Made by a program: the position numbers and the translations under genes. 52,857 nt of DNA from Nitrospirae bacterium JdFR-85 (GTDB taxonomy: Bacteria; Nitrospirota; Thermodesulfovibrionia; Thermodesulfovibrionales; JdFR-85): NCBI GenBank assembly GCA_002011745.1, contig MTOU01000042.1, positions 1 through 52,857 of the forward strand. The letters are read 5' to 3'. Positions 39,101 through 46,545 of the stretch are shown piece after piece (within the stretch, counting starts at the first letter, position 1; every line of letters starts with the position of its first letter). A model generated the notes under the pieces. It was given only the letters and a program-made list of their open reading frames with translations, was not told the origin of the DNA and searched no databases.

Positions 39101-40289
39101 TGTACCCCTTATAGTAAGAGACAGGGTAATAGGAGTAATATGGGTGGATAACTATTTCAATAGAAAGCCTATCACAGAGGAAGATATGAGATTCCTCACA
39201 GGTTTTTCCAACCAAGTGGCTTCTGCTATTGAGAGTGCAAGACTCTTTGAACAGGTTAAACTTGCAGAGGCAGAGCTGGAGAATATCTTTGAATCTATAT
39301 CAGATCTCCTTTATATAACCACCGAGGATTATACTATACGAAATATAAACAAAGCTGTGGTGGAGAAGGTTGGTCTTTCCAAGGATGAGATTATAGGTAG
39401 GAAGTGCTATGAAGTATTCCACGGAATGGACAAACCCTATGAGCAGTGTCCGCATCATAAGACTGTAGAAACCAAAAGGGCCCATATTGAGGAGTTTGAA
39501 GACCCTTACAGAGGTGGCACCTTCCTTACATCAACCTCTCCACTTTTTGATTCATCAGGTAAATTTCTCGGCACAGTCCATATAGTCAGAGATATCTCAG
39601 AACTAAAAAAACTCCGTGAGAAACTTGCCCAGGCAGAAAGGATGGCCGCTCTTGGAGAAGTAGCAGCAAAAGTAGCCCATGAGATCAGAAATCCTCTTGT
39701 ATCTATTGGAGGATTCTCAAGGAGGCTGGAGAAAAAACTGGATGGAAAACTGAAAGAGTATGCCTCTATAATTACAAGAGAAGTGAACAGGTTAGAGGTA
39801 ATTCTAAAAGAGATCCTGAGCTTTGTTAAAGAAGCAAGAATACACAGGCAAGAAGTTGATGTCGCCAGTATAATAAATGATATAATTTCACTGTACTCTC
39901 AAGAGATAAAACAGAAGGGTATTAATGTTGAGATAGAAACCACAGAGGTATTGAAGATAAATGTAGATCCAAACAGAATAAAGGAGGCCCTTATCAATAT
40001 AATAAGCAATGCAATACAGGCACTTGATAAAGAAGGCAGACTTTGTATCAAAACTTATAAAACTGCTGATTATGGAGTAATAGAGATCAGTGACAATGGT
40101 CCTGGAATCAAAGATAATGACCTACCCTATATATTCGATCCTTTCTTTACCACAAAGATAGAAGGTACAGGACTTGGGCTTGCAATAACTCACAGAATTG
40201 TGGAAGAACACAATGGTAAAATAGAGGTAGAAAGCCACGAGGGTGAAGGCACGACCTTCAAGGTCTATCTCCCTTTGATAACCACATAA
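36111..40289 (+). CDS. Membrane-bound multi-sensor histidine kinase with GAF and PAS arrays
   Basis: 1392 aa. A TM helix (LLVFLFMFLSIVGLFSFGSL), a ~140-residue helical periplasmic domain, a second TM (YLSILLGITLFSTLFLILLI, ~173-195), HAMP (~197-250), two GAF (~265-570), PAS (~585-700, with CPHCVAKLTF), PAS (~725-845), a long GAF (~855-1045), and PAS (~1050-1165, ending CPHHK). HisKA follows with His1190 in KVAHEIRNPLVSIGG, then HATPase (N box INIISNAIQAL, G1 ISDNGPGIKD, G2 EGTGLGLAITH). It starts inside glgA and is followed after 18 bases by a receiver protein, its probable partner. The signal sensed is unknown. Confidence 0.93.
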   Translation: MSIRVKLLVFLFMFLSIVGLFSFGSLHVFNRLSESLDLLNSASNIHMKNEELKQAILNYSNLIKDWAFTGDKKYLSRYERTLAEVYKSFGSLEELLSHESLTKVGREFEKLKGIGESILSYDEPKGNPEVFYLLRDFDSVEVDLLAAIEELGTQSINNLSKVSKDTEKLKLHLTSYLSILLGITLFSTLFLILLITRSISLPFRQILRMTDSLMSDKPTDAFMVIRKDEFGILANRFYKVYNKLRSSEEDLKRKLAEIEMLYEISKIASTTLDLQESLRLITTTVAQKMEIDYMGIYLFNVNNQKFYLNASNKRDIFKESFSMSQGDLCSRVVSTLKMCIKEKPSAEEIPFINEPVASVMLMPIIKEGTCAGVLVFVSKESDRISEYERNIANVLSNTITTILTNSELYHSTLKQLKKISVLYELSEAITTVVELDELLYKVAKEVTDLFNAKGCVIRLKEDGILKVKASFGLPEGFAEKMEVRIGETIAGKVAESGAPLLVEDVSQMPPEMRVPLLKVKSVVCVPIKIGNEIIGTIGLYDKMDEKGNLVSFDYDDMTTAEGIAYITSLAIEKARLFEQHVKKEKEALEAKKRLDLLFETVQTGIVSLDREYRILSYNNYIREFLHLEDEDITGKNALNIFHEKGGICPHCVAKLTFETGDMNIITQSKGANYAELSSYPVRDEEGNVIEAVVLIRDITDRVLYQEEILSLYKEVAQTKDYLESLIDNSADAIVTTDLNGIVKSWNKGAERIYGFTEDEVKGKFLPFIPDFLLETEMQYIERIKKGETIKDIETLRKRKDGTIIEVSLTLSPIKDASGEVIGISGISRDISEKKRVEKELVRRNQELSRLFFISSAMRGTLELDRLLRMVLTAVTMSDGLGFNRALLFLVDEERNVLKGQMGVGPSSAEEAWQIWQQLSLEKKTLPEIMKEIEESPLRKDSFLDRLCTGIEIDLTNGNRAMIKAVKEKKSIIVHDAKNNPIADPEIIQQLGSETYAIVPLIVRDRVIGVIWVDNYFNRKPITEEDMRFLTGFSNQVASAIESARLFEQVKLAEAELENIFESISDLLYITTEDYTIRNINKAVVEKVGLSKDEIIGRKCYEVFHGMDKPYEQCPHHKTVETKRAHIEEFEDPYRGGTFLTSTSPLFDSSGKFLGTVHIVRDISELKKLREKLAQAERMAALGEVAAKVAHEIRNPLVSIGGFSRRLEKKLDGKLKEYASIITREVNRLEVILKEILSFVKEARIHRQEVDVASIINDIISLYSQEIKQKGINVEIETTEVLKINVDPNRIKEALINIISNAIQALDKEGRLCIKTYKTADYGVIEISDNGPGIKDNDLPYIFDPFFTTKIEGTGLGLAITHRIVEEHNGKIEVESHEGEGTTFKVYLPLITT

Positions 40290-40307
40290 AAAAACAAGGG
40301 GGTACAT

Positions 40308-40661
40308 ATGAAGATACTGGTTGTAGACGATGATCCAGCCATAAGGCTCCTTTATAAGGAAGAACTGGAAGATGAGGGATATGAAGTAATTGTTGCTTCT
40401 TCAGGAGAGGAGGCATTAAAACTATTTGATGAGGAGAATCCTGACCTCGTAACACTTGATATCCTTATGCCTGATATGGATGGGATTCAGGTCTTGAGGA
40501 AGATGAAAGAAAAAAAGCCACGAGTGCCTATCATCATGTCCACTGCCTATGACTACAGAGATGACTTTGCGGTCTGGGCATCAGAGGCATATGTGGTTAA
40601 ATCTTCAGATACAACAGAACTGAAAAATACAATCAAAAAGCTTCTCAGCAAGCAATCATGA
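40308..40661 (+). CDS. Single-domain response regulator (CheY-like)
   Basis: 117 aa, a receiver domain only. Acidic pair VDDDPAIR, phosphoacceptor Asp51 in VTLDILMPDMDG, Thr/Ser in IIMSTAYDY, and the conserved Lys in AYVVKSSD. With no output domain, it should act by protein contact or relay phosphate. It has an AAGGGGG ribosome site and lies 18 bases after the large kinase. The next gene starts in its stop codon (ATGA). Confidence 0.93.
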   Translation: MKILVVDDDPAIRLLYKEELEDEGYEVIVASSGEEALKLFDEENPDLVTLDILMPDMDGIQVLRKMKEKKPRVPIIMSTAYDYRDDFAVWASEAYVVKSSDTTELKNTIKKLLSKQS

Positions 40662-41881
40662 CCTTTGAGGCAAAGGTTCCCCTATATGGAGGATATACCT
40701 TAAGCAGAGCTGAAGGTGTGGTCTTTCTCCAAGGTACTATACCAGGAGAGATTGTAGAGGCGGAAGTAATCCAAAAAAGGAAGGACTACTCTGTAGCTAT
40801 TGTCACAAATGTATTGGAGCCTTCACCAGACAGAGTAGAACCTTTATGTAGTGTCTATGGTATCTGTGGAGGATGCCATTACCAGCATATCTCCTATCAG
40901 AGACAGTTGAAGATAAAAGAAGAAGTACTCCTTGACTGTCTAAGGAGAATTGGCAAGCTTGAGATTTCACTGGATGCTCCACTGTATGATAGACCCTTCC
41001 ATTATAGAAAAAGGGTGCAATTGAAAGTATCTAAGGATGGGAAGATAGGGTTTTATCGTCCCCTTTCACATGAAGTTATAGAATTTAAAGAATGTCTGTT
41101 ACTGGAACCAGAGCTCAATTATACAATTAAAAGGTTAAAAGAGATTGGGGTCTCAAAGGGGGTAAGAGAGATATATCTGAGTTCAGGTGATATAATAGTT
41201 GCCTCTATAAGAGGTGATGATTTTAAAGTAGAAGATGTTATTGGCTGTCTCAAAGAGGCAGGGATAGGTGGATTAAGCATCAATGGTCAGCTCTTATACG
41301 GTGAAAAAAGGACATGTCTTCATCTGAATGAGTATCTATATTTTGTGTCTCCCGAAACCTTTTTCCAAAGCAACTGGTCACTGAACAGGTCTCTCACCTC
41401 AATGATTACTAAATTTGTTTTAAATATTAAGCCTTTAAGGATAGTAGATTTTTATGCAGGTGGTGGAAATTTTTCAATACCTGTAGCCGGTTATGTAAAG
41501 GATGTTCTTGCTGTGGAGGAGAATCCTCTAAGCTGTGAAGATGGCATCTTCAATTGTGAGGCAAACTCTATCAAAAATGTAAGATTCTATAATAAAAAGA
41601 CAGAAGACTTTAGAGAGGCAAAAAAGACCGATCTCTTAATAGTAGACCCCCCACGTATAGGAATAAGTAAAAAGACCCTGGATAAAATCAAGAACTTAGC
41701 ACCTTCGTGGATAGTGTATCTCTCTTGTAATCCTTCAACATTTGCAAGGGATCTGAGCAGACTACAGGAACTGTACCAGATTGAATCAATAAGACTTGTG
41801 GATATGTTCTGCCAGACATATCATATAGAAGCACTGGGTATACTAAAAAGAAAGGAAGAAGGTCAGCCAAAGAAAGCTTAA
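40658..41881 (+). CDS. rlmD: 23S rRNA uracil-C5 methyltransferase, RlmD/TrmA family
   Basis: 407 aa. An N-terminal TRAM domain (FLQGTIPGEIVEAEV) is followed by a Cys cluster (CSVYGICGGCHYQH) that in RlmD ligates a 4Fe-4S cluster. The SAM-dependent domain has VDFYAGGGNFSIPVAG, DPPRIGISKKTLDKI, and the catalytic Cys in LSCNPSTFARDL. The family methylates U1939 or U747 of 23S rRNA; which one is not determinable here. The ATG overlaps the stop of the response regulator, tying rRNA modification to the sensory cluster. Confidence 0.88.
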   Translation: MTFEAKVPLYGGYTLSRAEGVVFLQGTIPGEIVEAEVIQKRKDYSVAIVTNVLEPSPDRVEPLCSVYGICGGCHYQHISYQRQLKIKEEVLLDCLRRIGKLEISLDAPLYDRPFHYRKRVQLKVSKDGKIGFYRPLSHEVIEFKECLLLEPELNYTIKRLKEIGVSKGVREIYLSSGDIIVASIRGDDFKVEDVIGCLKEAGIGGLSINGQLLYGEKRTCLHLNEYLYFVSPETFFQSNWSLNRSLTSMITKFVLNIKPLRIVDFYAGGGNFSIPVAGYVKDVLAVEENPLSCEDGIFNCEANSIKNVRFYNKKTEDFREAKKTDLLIVDPPRIGISKKTLDKIKNLAPSWIVYLSCNPSTFARDLSRLQELYQIESIRLVDMFCQTYHIEALGILKRKEEGQPKKA

Positions 41882-41885
41882 GAAG

Positions 41886-42344
41886 ATGTATAGGGAGATA
41901 GTTCTTACAGAAGACCATATATGTGGGGAGATACATAGATTGCTATTCAAACTGCCTAAGGAGAGGTACCAGACAGTAGGAGAAGGTATTCATAGAGCAA
42001 TATTTCATCATGCAGACAACAATACCGATAGAATACACCTTGTAGGAGGATGGGAATGGATGCTTCATATAGCTCTGTGGAAGAAAGACATTCCTTCTGA
42101 AGCTGAAGTATTCTATTTTCTAAGGAATCTCGGGTTGGAGGAAGATTTCTTTATCCCTTTCAGAGGCACAGGTATAGAGCCTATATTTCATAGTCTTTAC
42201 TATGGGAAGAGGCTTGATATTCTTAGGAGAGTATGTCATTATGCCAAAAAAAAGGCTGAAGAGAGTGTAAAAAGAAACATTATCAGATTTGACTGTCATA
42301 TGGTGGCAAAGGATACAGGACAGATAATAGCAAGCAGTCTCTGA
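41886..42344 (+). CDS. Uncharacterised 152-aa protein
   Basis: A soluble protein with no recognised domain. Notable features are a His-rich segment, HRAIFHHADNNTDRIH (~45-60), the Trp pair in GGWEWMLHIALW, and Arg/Lys-rich helices near the C-terminus (KRLDILRRVCHYAKKKAEES). It lies 4 bases after rlmD and upstream of purN in a run of RNA and purine genes, so it is likely expressed with them. Function unknown; the histidines could suggest metal binding, but this is speculation. Confidence 0.65.
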   Translation: MYREIVLTEDHICGEIHRLLFKLPKERYQTVGEGIHRAIFHHADNNTDRIHLVGGWEWMLHIALWKKDIPSEAEVFYFLRNLGLEEDFFIPFRGTGIEPIFHSLYYGKRLDILRRVCHYAKKKAEESVKRNIIRFDCHMVAKDTGQIIASSL

Positions 42345-42388
42345 AGGTGTTAATACCACCCTCGTTGAGGGAGAAGGGAGGTTATAAA
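42345..42388 (+). promoter_or_regulatory. purN ribosome site with upstream stem-loops
   Basis: AGGGAGG sits 7 bases before ATG 42389 and rejects the more upstream TTG 42347 as start. Just before it are two small inverted repeats, GGT-N6-ACC (42346-42357) and CCCTC-GTT-GAGGG (42359-42371). They could affect access to the ribosome site; there is no T tract. Confidence 0.35.
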
Positions 42389-43036
42389 ATGCTTAAACTC
42401 GGAGTACTTGCATCAGGCAGGGGTTCAAATTTTCAAGCCATAATTGACTCTATTGAATCAGGATATCTGGATGCAGAAGTGGCTGTGTTGATTACTGACA
42501 ATCCTGATGCCTATGCAATAAAAAGGGCCGAAAAACACGGGATACCTCACCTGGTTATGCTACCCAAGGAGCATCCCTCAAAGGATGCCTATTATGAAGC
42601 AATAGCCCAAGAGCTTAAGAAGAGAGAGGTTGAATTGGTTATACTCGCAGGATTTATGAGAGTGGTAAAGAAACCTCTAATAGATGCCTATCCTATGAGA
42701 ATAATGAATATCCACCCAGCACTGCTTCCATCCTTCCCTGGACTTCATGGCCAGAGGCAGGCTGTAGAGTATGGTGTAAAGGTTTCAGGCTGTACAGTCC
42801 ATTTTGTGGATGAAGGGGTTGACACAGGACCTATTATAATTCAAGCAGCCGTTCCAGTGTATGACGATGATACTGAAGAGTCTTTGTCTGAAAGGATACT
42901 TCGTCAGGAACACAGGATATTTCCCTATGCCATAAAACTCTTTGCAGAAGGCAGACTCTCGGTAGAAGGTAGAGTTGTTAGAATAGAAGGACATAAAAAA
43001 GAAGACTTCTTCTTTACAAATCCACCCTTAGAGTGA
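42389..43036 (+). CDS. purN: Phosphoribosylglycinamide formyltransferase
   Basis: 215 aa. It begins KLGVLASGRGSNFQAIID, the phosphate-binding loop of GAR transformylase. The catalytic region has Asn and His in MNIHPALLPSFPGLHGQRQA and the active Asp in GCTVHFVDEGVDTGPIIIQ. It transfers a formyl group from 10-formyl-THF to GAR in purine synthesis. The ATG at 42389 is chosen for its strong ribosome site. rsmD starts inside its stop (GTGA). Confidence 0.96.
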   Translation: MLKLGVLASGRGSNFQAIIDSIESGYLDAEVAVLITDNPDAYAIKRAEKHGIPHLVMLPKEHPSKDAYYEAIAQELKKREVELVILAGFMRVVKKPLIDAYPMRIMNIHPALLPSFPGLHGQRQAVEYGVKVSGCTVHFVDEGVDTGPIIIQAAVPVYDDDTEESLSERILRQEHRIFPYAIKLFAEGRLSVEGRVVRIEGHKKEDFFFTNPPLE

Positions 43037-43551
43037 GAAAAAGAAAACAACAAGAGGGTTTTAGACAGACTACATCCAAAGTCTGTGCAGCTATATTCAA
43101 TATCCTGAAAGAAAGAGTCCATAATGTAGTATTCCTTGACCTTTATGCAGGAGAAGGAACAGTTGGTTTAGAGGCTTTAAGAAAAGGAGCAAAAGAGGCA
43201 ATATTTGTAGAAAACAATCCTCAGAGGTGTGAGGCTATCAGAAAAAAGGCAGAAAAATACAGATTTCTGAGTAGGAGTAAGATTTACTGTATGGATGTAT
43301 ATAGATTCATATTAAAGACAAAAAAGATCAACATGAAATTTGATATTGTCTTCCTTGACCCTCCATACCAATCCGACGAGGCAATGAAGGTCCTACATCT
43401 GTTTGATGAAAGAATTCTTAAAGGAGATTCGCTGGTTATTGTAGAACACTTCTTTAAGATACCTCTTCCTGAGAAGATAGGAGTCCTCCGTCTGAGCAAA
43501 AAATATACATATGGAGACACTATCCTGAGTCTTTATATTCTGAATCTGTAA
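43033..43551 (+). CDS. rsmD: 16S rRNA (guanine966-N2)-methyltransferase RsmD
   Basis: 172 aa. RsmD features are LDLYAGEGTVGLEALRKGAK (SAM loop), VENNPQRCEAIRKKAE, and the catalytic DPPYQSDEAMKVL (DPPY). The N-terminus is about ten residues shorter than usual: the R-I-x-G basic strand that opens most RsmD proteins is absent, and an in-frame stop at 42994-42996 with no other start prevents extension. The GTG start overlaps the purN stop. It methylates G966 in the 30S head. Confidence 0.92.
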   Translation: MRKRKQQEGFRQTTSKVCAAIFNILKERVHNVVFLDLYAGEGTVGLEALRKGAKEAIFVENNPQRCEAIRKKAEKYRFLSRSKIYCMDVYRFILKTKKINMKFDIVFLDPPYQSDEAMKVLHLFDERILKGDSLVIVEHFFKIPLPEKIGVLRLSKKYTYGDTILSLYILNL

Positions 43552-43590
43552 AAGAACGTTGGTATAAATATTGCAATTCTAAATCTACAG

Positions 43591-44337
43591 ATGGAGGAGA
43601 AAGTTCTTTTCATTGGAAATAAAAAGGCATTAGAACTCTACGGGAATATTAAGTTAAAAACCTCACGAGTCAAGAAGTGCCTTTTTAGTGAAGCTCTCTC
43701 AAATATCAGAGACACAGAAATAGATATTATTGTGCTTGACTGTGGGTTCAGAACAAGAGAAGGTATAGAACTACTAAAAAGAATCAAGTTACTTTCACCA
43801 AGCACAATAGTAATCTTTGTCTCTGAGGCAAGTATAAAGAATACCATCTTGGAGGCATTCAGAGCAGGAGCTCGAGAATATCTCACAACTCCTGTAGACA
43901 TAAATAGATTAAAAGAAGTGATAGAAAATTTCATTGATATAAAAAAGACTACCAGAGAAAGACGGGTACCTTACTTTCTTGAACATGACGATACAGTATT
44001 AACACATGTTCCTTCAGATAGTATCTCCAAAGCAATAAAATACATAGAGTTAAACCTCTCGGAAGATCTCTCTCTTTCAGTACTCTCCCGCATAGCAAAT
44101 CTCAGCAAATATCATTTCTGCAGGCTTTTCAAAAAAAAGACAGGTCTTACCCCTATGAAGTTTGTATCAAAGAAGAGAATTGAAAGGGCAAAAGAACTCC
44201 TACAAAGAGAGGATATTACTATATCTACGATAGCCTTTGAGGTAGGATTTAACGATATAGGCCACTTTGTAAAAAAGTTTAAGGCCTATACAGGACTTAC
44301 CCCCACCTCTTATAGAAAACTATTCCAAAAAGACTAA
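43591..44337 (+). CDS. Pseudo-receiver fused to AraC-type DNA-binding domain
   Basis: 248 aa. The N-terminal ~120 residues have a receiver fold with an aspartate (VLDCGFRTREGIELLKRIK) and LTTPVDINRLKEVI, but the opening strand LFIGNKKALEL lacks the acidic Asp pair needed to bind magnesium. It is therefore a degenerate receiver, likely phosphorylation-independent. The C-terminal AraC domain has both helix-turn-helices: LSVLSRIANLSKYHFCRLFK and ISTIAFEVGFNDIGHFVKKF. It lies upstream of the Bax-like gene, next to paired operator-like repeats. No good ribosome site or -10 is seen before the ATG. Confidence 0.85.
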   Translation: MEEKVLFIGNKKALELYGNIKLKTSRVKKCLFSEALSNIRDTEIDIIVLDCGFRTREGIELLKRIKLLSPSTIVIFVSEASIKNTILEAFRAGAREYLTTPVDINRLKEVIENFIDIKKTTRERRVPYFLEHDDTVLTHVPSDSISKAIKYIELNLSEDLSLSVLSRIANLSKYHFCRLFKKKTGLTPMKFVSKKRIERAKELLQREDITISTIAFEVGFNDIGHFVKKFKAYTGLTPTSYRKLFQKD

Positions 44338-44352
44338 ATCATCTTATGAGTG

Positions 44353-44385
44353 TGTGATTTTTCACATTATGCGTGATATAGCACA
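44353..44385. promoter_or_regulatory. Tandem operator-like inverted repeats
   Basis: TGTGA-TTTT-TCACA (44353-44366) is a perfect 5-bp inverted repeat. 19 bases further, CGTGA-TATA-GCACA (44372-44385) matches it at 8 of 10 arm positions. The form resembles CRP/FNR-superfamily sites with a 4-base spacer. Candidate regulators are the adjacent AraC-type protein or a CRP/FNR protein not in the window. Confidence 0.5.
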
Positions 44386-44447
44386 TACAGAGCATTCTTA
44401 TTAAGCAATTTTTCCCAAACTCTAAAACTAAAATTTGATAAATCTGT

Positions 44448-44453
44448 TATAAT
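44448..44453 (+). promoter_or_regulatory. -10 element of Bax-like gene, leaderless type
   Basis: Perfect TATAAT ending 7 bases before ATG 44461. No ribosome site (AAAAATT). A weak or absent -35 is consistent with activator dependence on the upstream repeats. Confidence 0.5.
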
Positions 44454-44460
44454 AAAAATT

Positions 44461-45288
44461 ATGAAAAATGTCATAATTACAGGTGTAACACTGCTCAGTG
44501 TGGGAGCACTGCTGTTAGGCTCTTATGTTCTGGTAGAAGATCTATCAAAGGAAGACACTATTTACAAAGAAGTGGTTTCAGTAGAAGATATATTAAAGGA
44601 AGAGTTCAACTGTGAAGCCGTTATACCTGTAGTTTATAAAAATTTACCTTCTCTGAAGAACCTTCCAGTGGAAACAAGAAAAGAGGTATTTATAAGAGCA
44701 CTACTTCCATCTATTCTTATTGCAGAAGACAAGATAAAAAAGGAAAGAGAGAAAGTCTTGGAGATTCTGGACAAATTTAAAAAGGAGAAGATTATAACCA
44801 AGAAAGATCTTTCATTTCTCAATATGGTTTTAAAGAAATATAAAACCACCAGTACCGATGAGCTCTTGGCACGCATGAATGTGAATCCACCGAGTGTCGT
44901 TCTGGCACAAGCGGCTATCGAGAGTGGATGGGGCACATCCAGATTCTTTGAAGAAGGAAACAATATCTTTGGAATTTGGACATTTAAGGACAGAGGAATT
45001 CAGGCAGCATCCTCAGAAGCCAGGTTAAGAAAATACGATACAATACTGGATGCAGTGGAAGACTACCTTTACAATCTAAATGTAGGATGGGCATATAAGA
45101 GATACAGGTTAATCAGGCTATCCACTTCTGATCCTATTATGTTGATTAACTATCTTGATAACTATTCCATCCTCGGGAAGGAATATGTGAGAAGACTTAA
45201 TGAGGTGATAAAAACAAATCACCTCGAAAAATATGATGCCTGTCGTCTATTAGACACCAATAGAAAACCTTACTGGAGTTTTAACTAA
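44461..45288 (+). CDS. Bax-like glucosaminidase-domain protein
   Basis: 275 aa. One N-terminal TM segment or signal (TGVTLLSVGALLLGSYVLV) precedes a lysozyme/glucosaminidase domain of the Bax/FlgJ type: the catalytic Glu lies in LAQAAIESGWGTSRFFEEGN, followed by NIFGIWTF and the YDTILDAVEDYLYNLN segment. Such enzymes cut peptidoglycan glycan strands in the periplasm. It is followed after 34 bases by a polysaccharide deacetylase, so the pair looks like an envelope-glycan unit, possibly controlled by the AraC-type protein upstream. Confidence 0.85.
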   Translation: MKNVIITGVTLLSVGALLLGSYVLVEDLSKEDTIYKEVVSVEDILKEEFNCEAVIPVVYKNLPSLKNLPVETRKEVFIRALLPSILIAEDKIKKEREKVLEILDKFKKEKIITKKDLSFLNMVLKKYKTTSTDELLARMNVNPPSVVLAQAAIESGWGTSRFFEEGNNIFGIWTFKDRGIQAASSEARLRKYDTILDAVEDYLYNLNVGWAYKRYRLIRLSTSDPIMLINYLDNYSILGKEYVRRLNEVIKTNHLEKYDACRLLDTNRKPYWSFN

Positions 45289-45322
45289 TAAAAAGCCTTT
45301 TTCAGAAATCCTCTGGGCAGAG

Positions 45323-46381
45323 ATGAAGAGAAAATTTATCATATACCTATTCTTTCTATGTCTTTTCCTATCCCTTCCTGTCTCCACAATAGGCTCAGAG
45401 TGGGAATGTATAAAAAAAGGAGCTCATGCTACAGTGCTACTGTATCACAAGTTCGGTGAATCCAGTTCTCCAAGCACATCAATCCCTGTAGATACCTTCG
45501 AGAATCAATTAGCCTATTTGAAGGACAACAACTACAATGTAATCTCACTTGACAGACTTGTAGAACTCATAAGAAAACATCGTCCAATACCACCTAAAAC
45601 TGTAGTGATTACCATTGACGATGGTTACCGTTCAGTTTATACCAAGGCCTTTCCTTTACTCAAAAAATACGGATTCCCTTTCACAGTATTCCTCTACATG
45701 GAAGCAACAGACAGGTATCCTGATTATATGACAAAGGAGCAGCTTCTTGATATGGCAGAGTATGAAGGAGTAACCTTTGGTAATCACTCATACTCCCACC
45801 AAAGGTTCGGAAGAATGAAGAACAGAATGCTTAGAGAAAAGCTATCAGAAGACTTAGACAAGAGTGAGAAGAGATTCAATAAAATTCTTGGCCATAATCC
45901 CCTCTACTATGCCTATCCCTATGGAGAATATAACATAGCCTATGTTAAAACAATTAAAAAGAGAGGATACAATGCTGCCTTTACACAAGACCCCTTTACA
46001 GCAGGCTGTTTCTCAGATCCCTATCTCATTCCGAGAGTACCTCTTGTGGGGTCGTGGAGTAGTATTGAGAAATTGAAAGCCTTCCTTGATAGGGAACCTC
46101 TGCCAGTAAAAGGATTCAAACCTGCATTTGGGCTTTTGAGTGAAAACCCTCTAAGGAGGATATATTTCCAGGTGGAATTTATAGAAAACTATAAAAACTT
46201 CAGGATATATGTAACAGAACACGGATGGTTTAATCCTGTAGTGAATAGAAAAAAAGGAATAGTTTATATAGATAGAGTCCTTCTTCTTCAGAAAGACATT
46301 AATAGAATAGCCCTTCGGGCTGTGAATAAAACTACCGGCAGGAAGGCGTTTTTCTTTTATATGGTTATTAAGGAGTTTTAG
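45323..46381 (+). CDS. Exported polysaccharide deacetylase
   Basis: 352 aa. A signal peptide (IIYLFFLCLFLSLPVSTI) is followed by a NodB-type CE4 domain: VLLYHKFGE, the catalytic Asp pair in VVITIDDGYRSVYTK, the metal His motif TFGNHSYSHQRF, and YYAYPYGEYN. It should remove N-acetyl groups from peptidoglycan or an exopolysaccharide such as PNAG. The C-terminal ~100 residues (FQVEFIENYKNFRIYV) form a separate beta-rich domain. Its stop overlaps that of the convergent small cysteine-protein gene by 4 bases. Confidence 0.9.
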   Translation: MKRKFIIYLFFLCLFLSLPVSTIGSEWECIKKGAHATVLLYHKFGESSSPSTSIPVDTFENQLAYLKDNNYNVISLDRLVELIRKHRPIPPKTVVITIDDGYRSVYTKAFPLLKKYGFPFTVFLYMEATDRYPDYMTKEQLLDMAEYEGVTFGNHSYSHQRFGRMKNRMLREKLSEDLDKSEKRFNKILGHNPLYYAYPYGEYNIAYVKTIKKRGYNAAFTQDPFTAGCFSDPYLIPRVPLVGSWSSIEKLKAFLDREPLPVKGFKPAFGLLSENPLRRIYFQVEFIENYKNFRIYVTEHGWFNPVVNRKKGIVYIDRVLLLQKDINRIALRAVNKTTGRKAFFFYMVIKEF

Positions 46382-46545
46382 TTCTTCTTGTCTGTATCCT
46401 CACCTTCTTCCTTCTTTGTATCACCAATAGTCACATCCCTGACAAAGTCAGGACATCTTATATTTCTGCCAGAAAGGGAAAATTTTTTTTGACAGGTAGC
46501 CCTCCAGGCGCATACAGCACAGACCTCGGGTATCTCCTTGCTCAT
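46378..46545 (-). CDS. Small four-cysteine protein (55 aa)
   Basis: ATG at 46545 with AAGGAGG about 6 bases upstream; stop at 46378. It has a CAVC pair (Cys9, Cys12), WRATC (Cys18) and RCPDF (Cys31), a pattern that could bind zinc or an Fe-S cluster, then an acidic/lysine tail. Its ATG overlaps the stop of the nuclease-like gene (ATGA), so the two are translated together. It overlaps the end of the deacetylase gene by 4 bases. I recall similar small 'CAWRATC' proteins in anaerobic deltaproteobacteria, but this is memory, not a search. Confidence 0.75.
   Translation of the reverse strand: MSKEIPEVCAVCAWRATCQKKFSLSGRNIRCPDFVRDVTIGDTKKEEGEDTDKKN

Larger units (their letters stand above)
44338..44460. 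other. Intergenic region with operator-like repeats
   Basis: 123 bases between the AraC-type regulator gene and the Bax-like gene. It holds the paired inverted repeats at 44353-44385 and the -10 element at 44448-44453. No terminator T tract was found. Confidence 0.5.

Noticed and set aside
44435-44440. TTGATA as -35 of the Bax-like gene
   Set aside because: It lies only 7 bases from the TATAAT, far too close for a -35.
45293-45307. A-run/T-run hairpin between the Bax-like gene and the deacetylase
   Set aside because: Only A-T pairs around a three-base loop; too weak for a terminator, and the two genes are likely co-transcribed.
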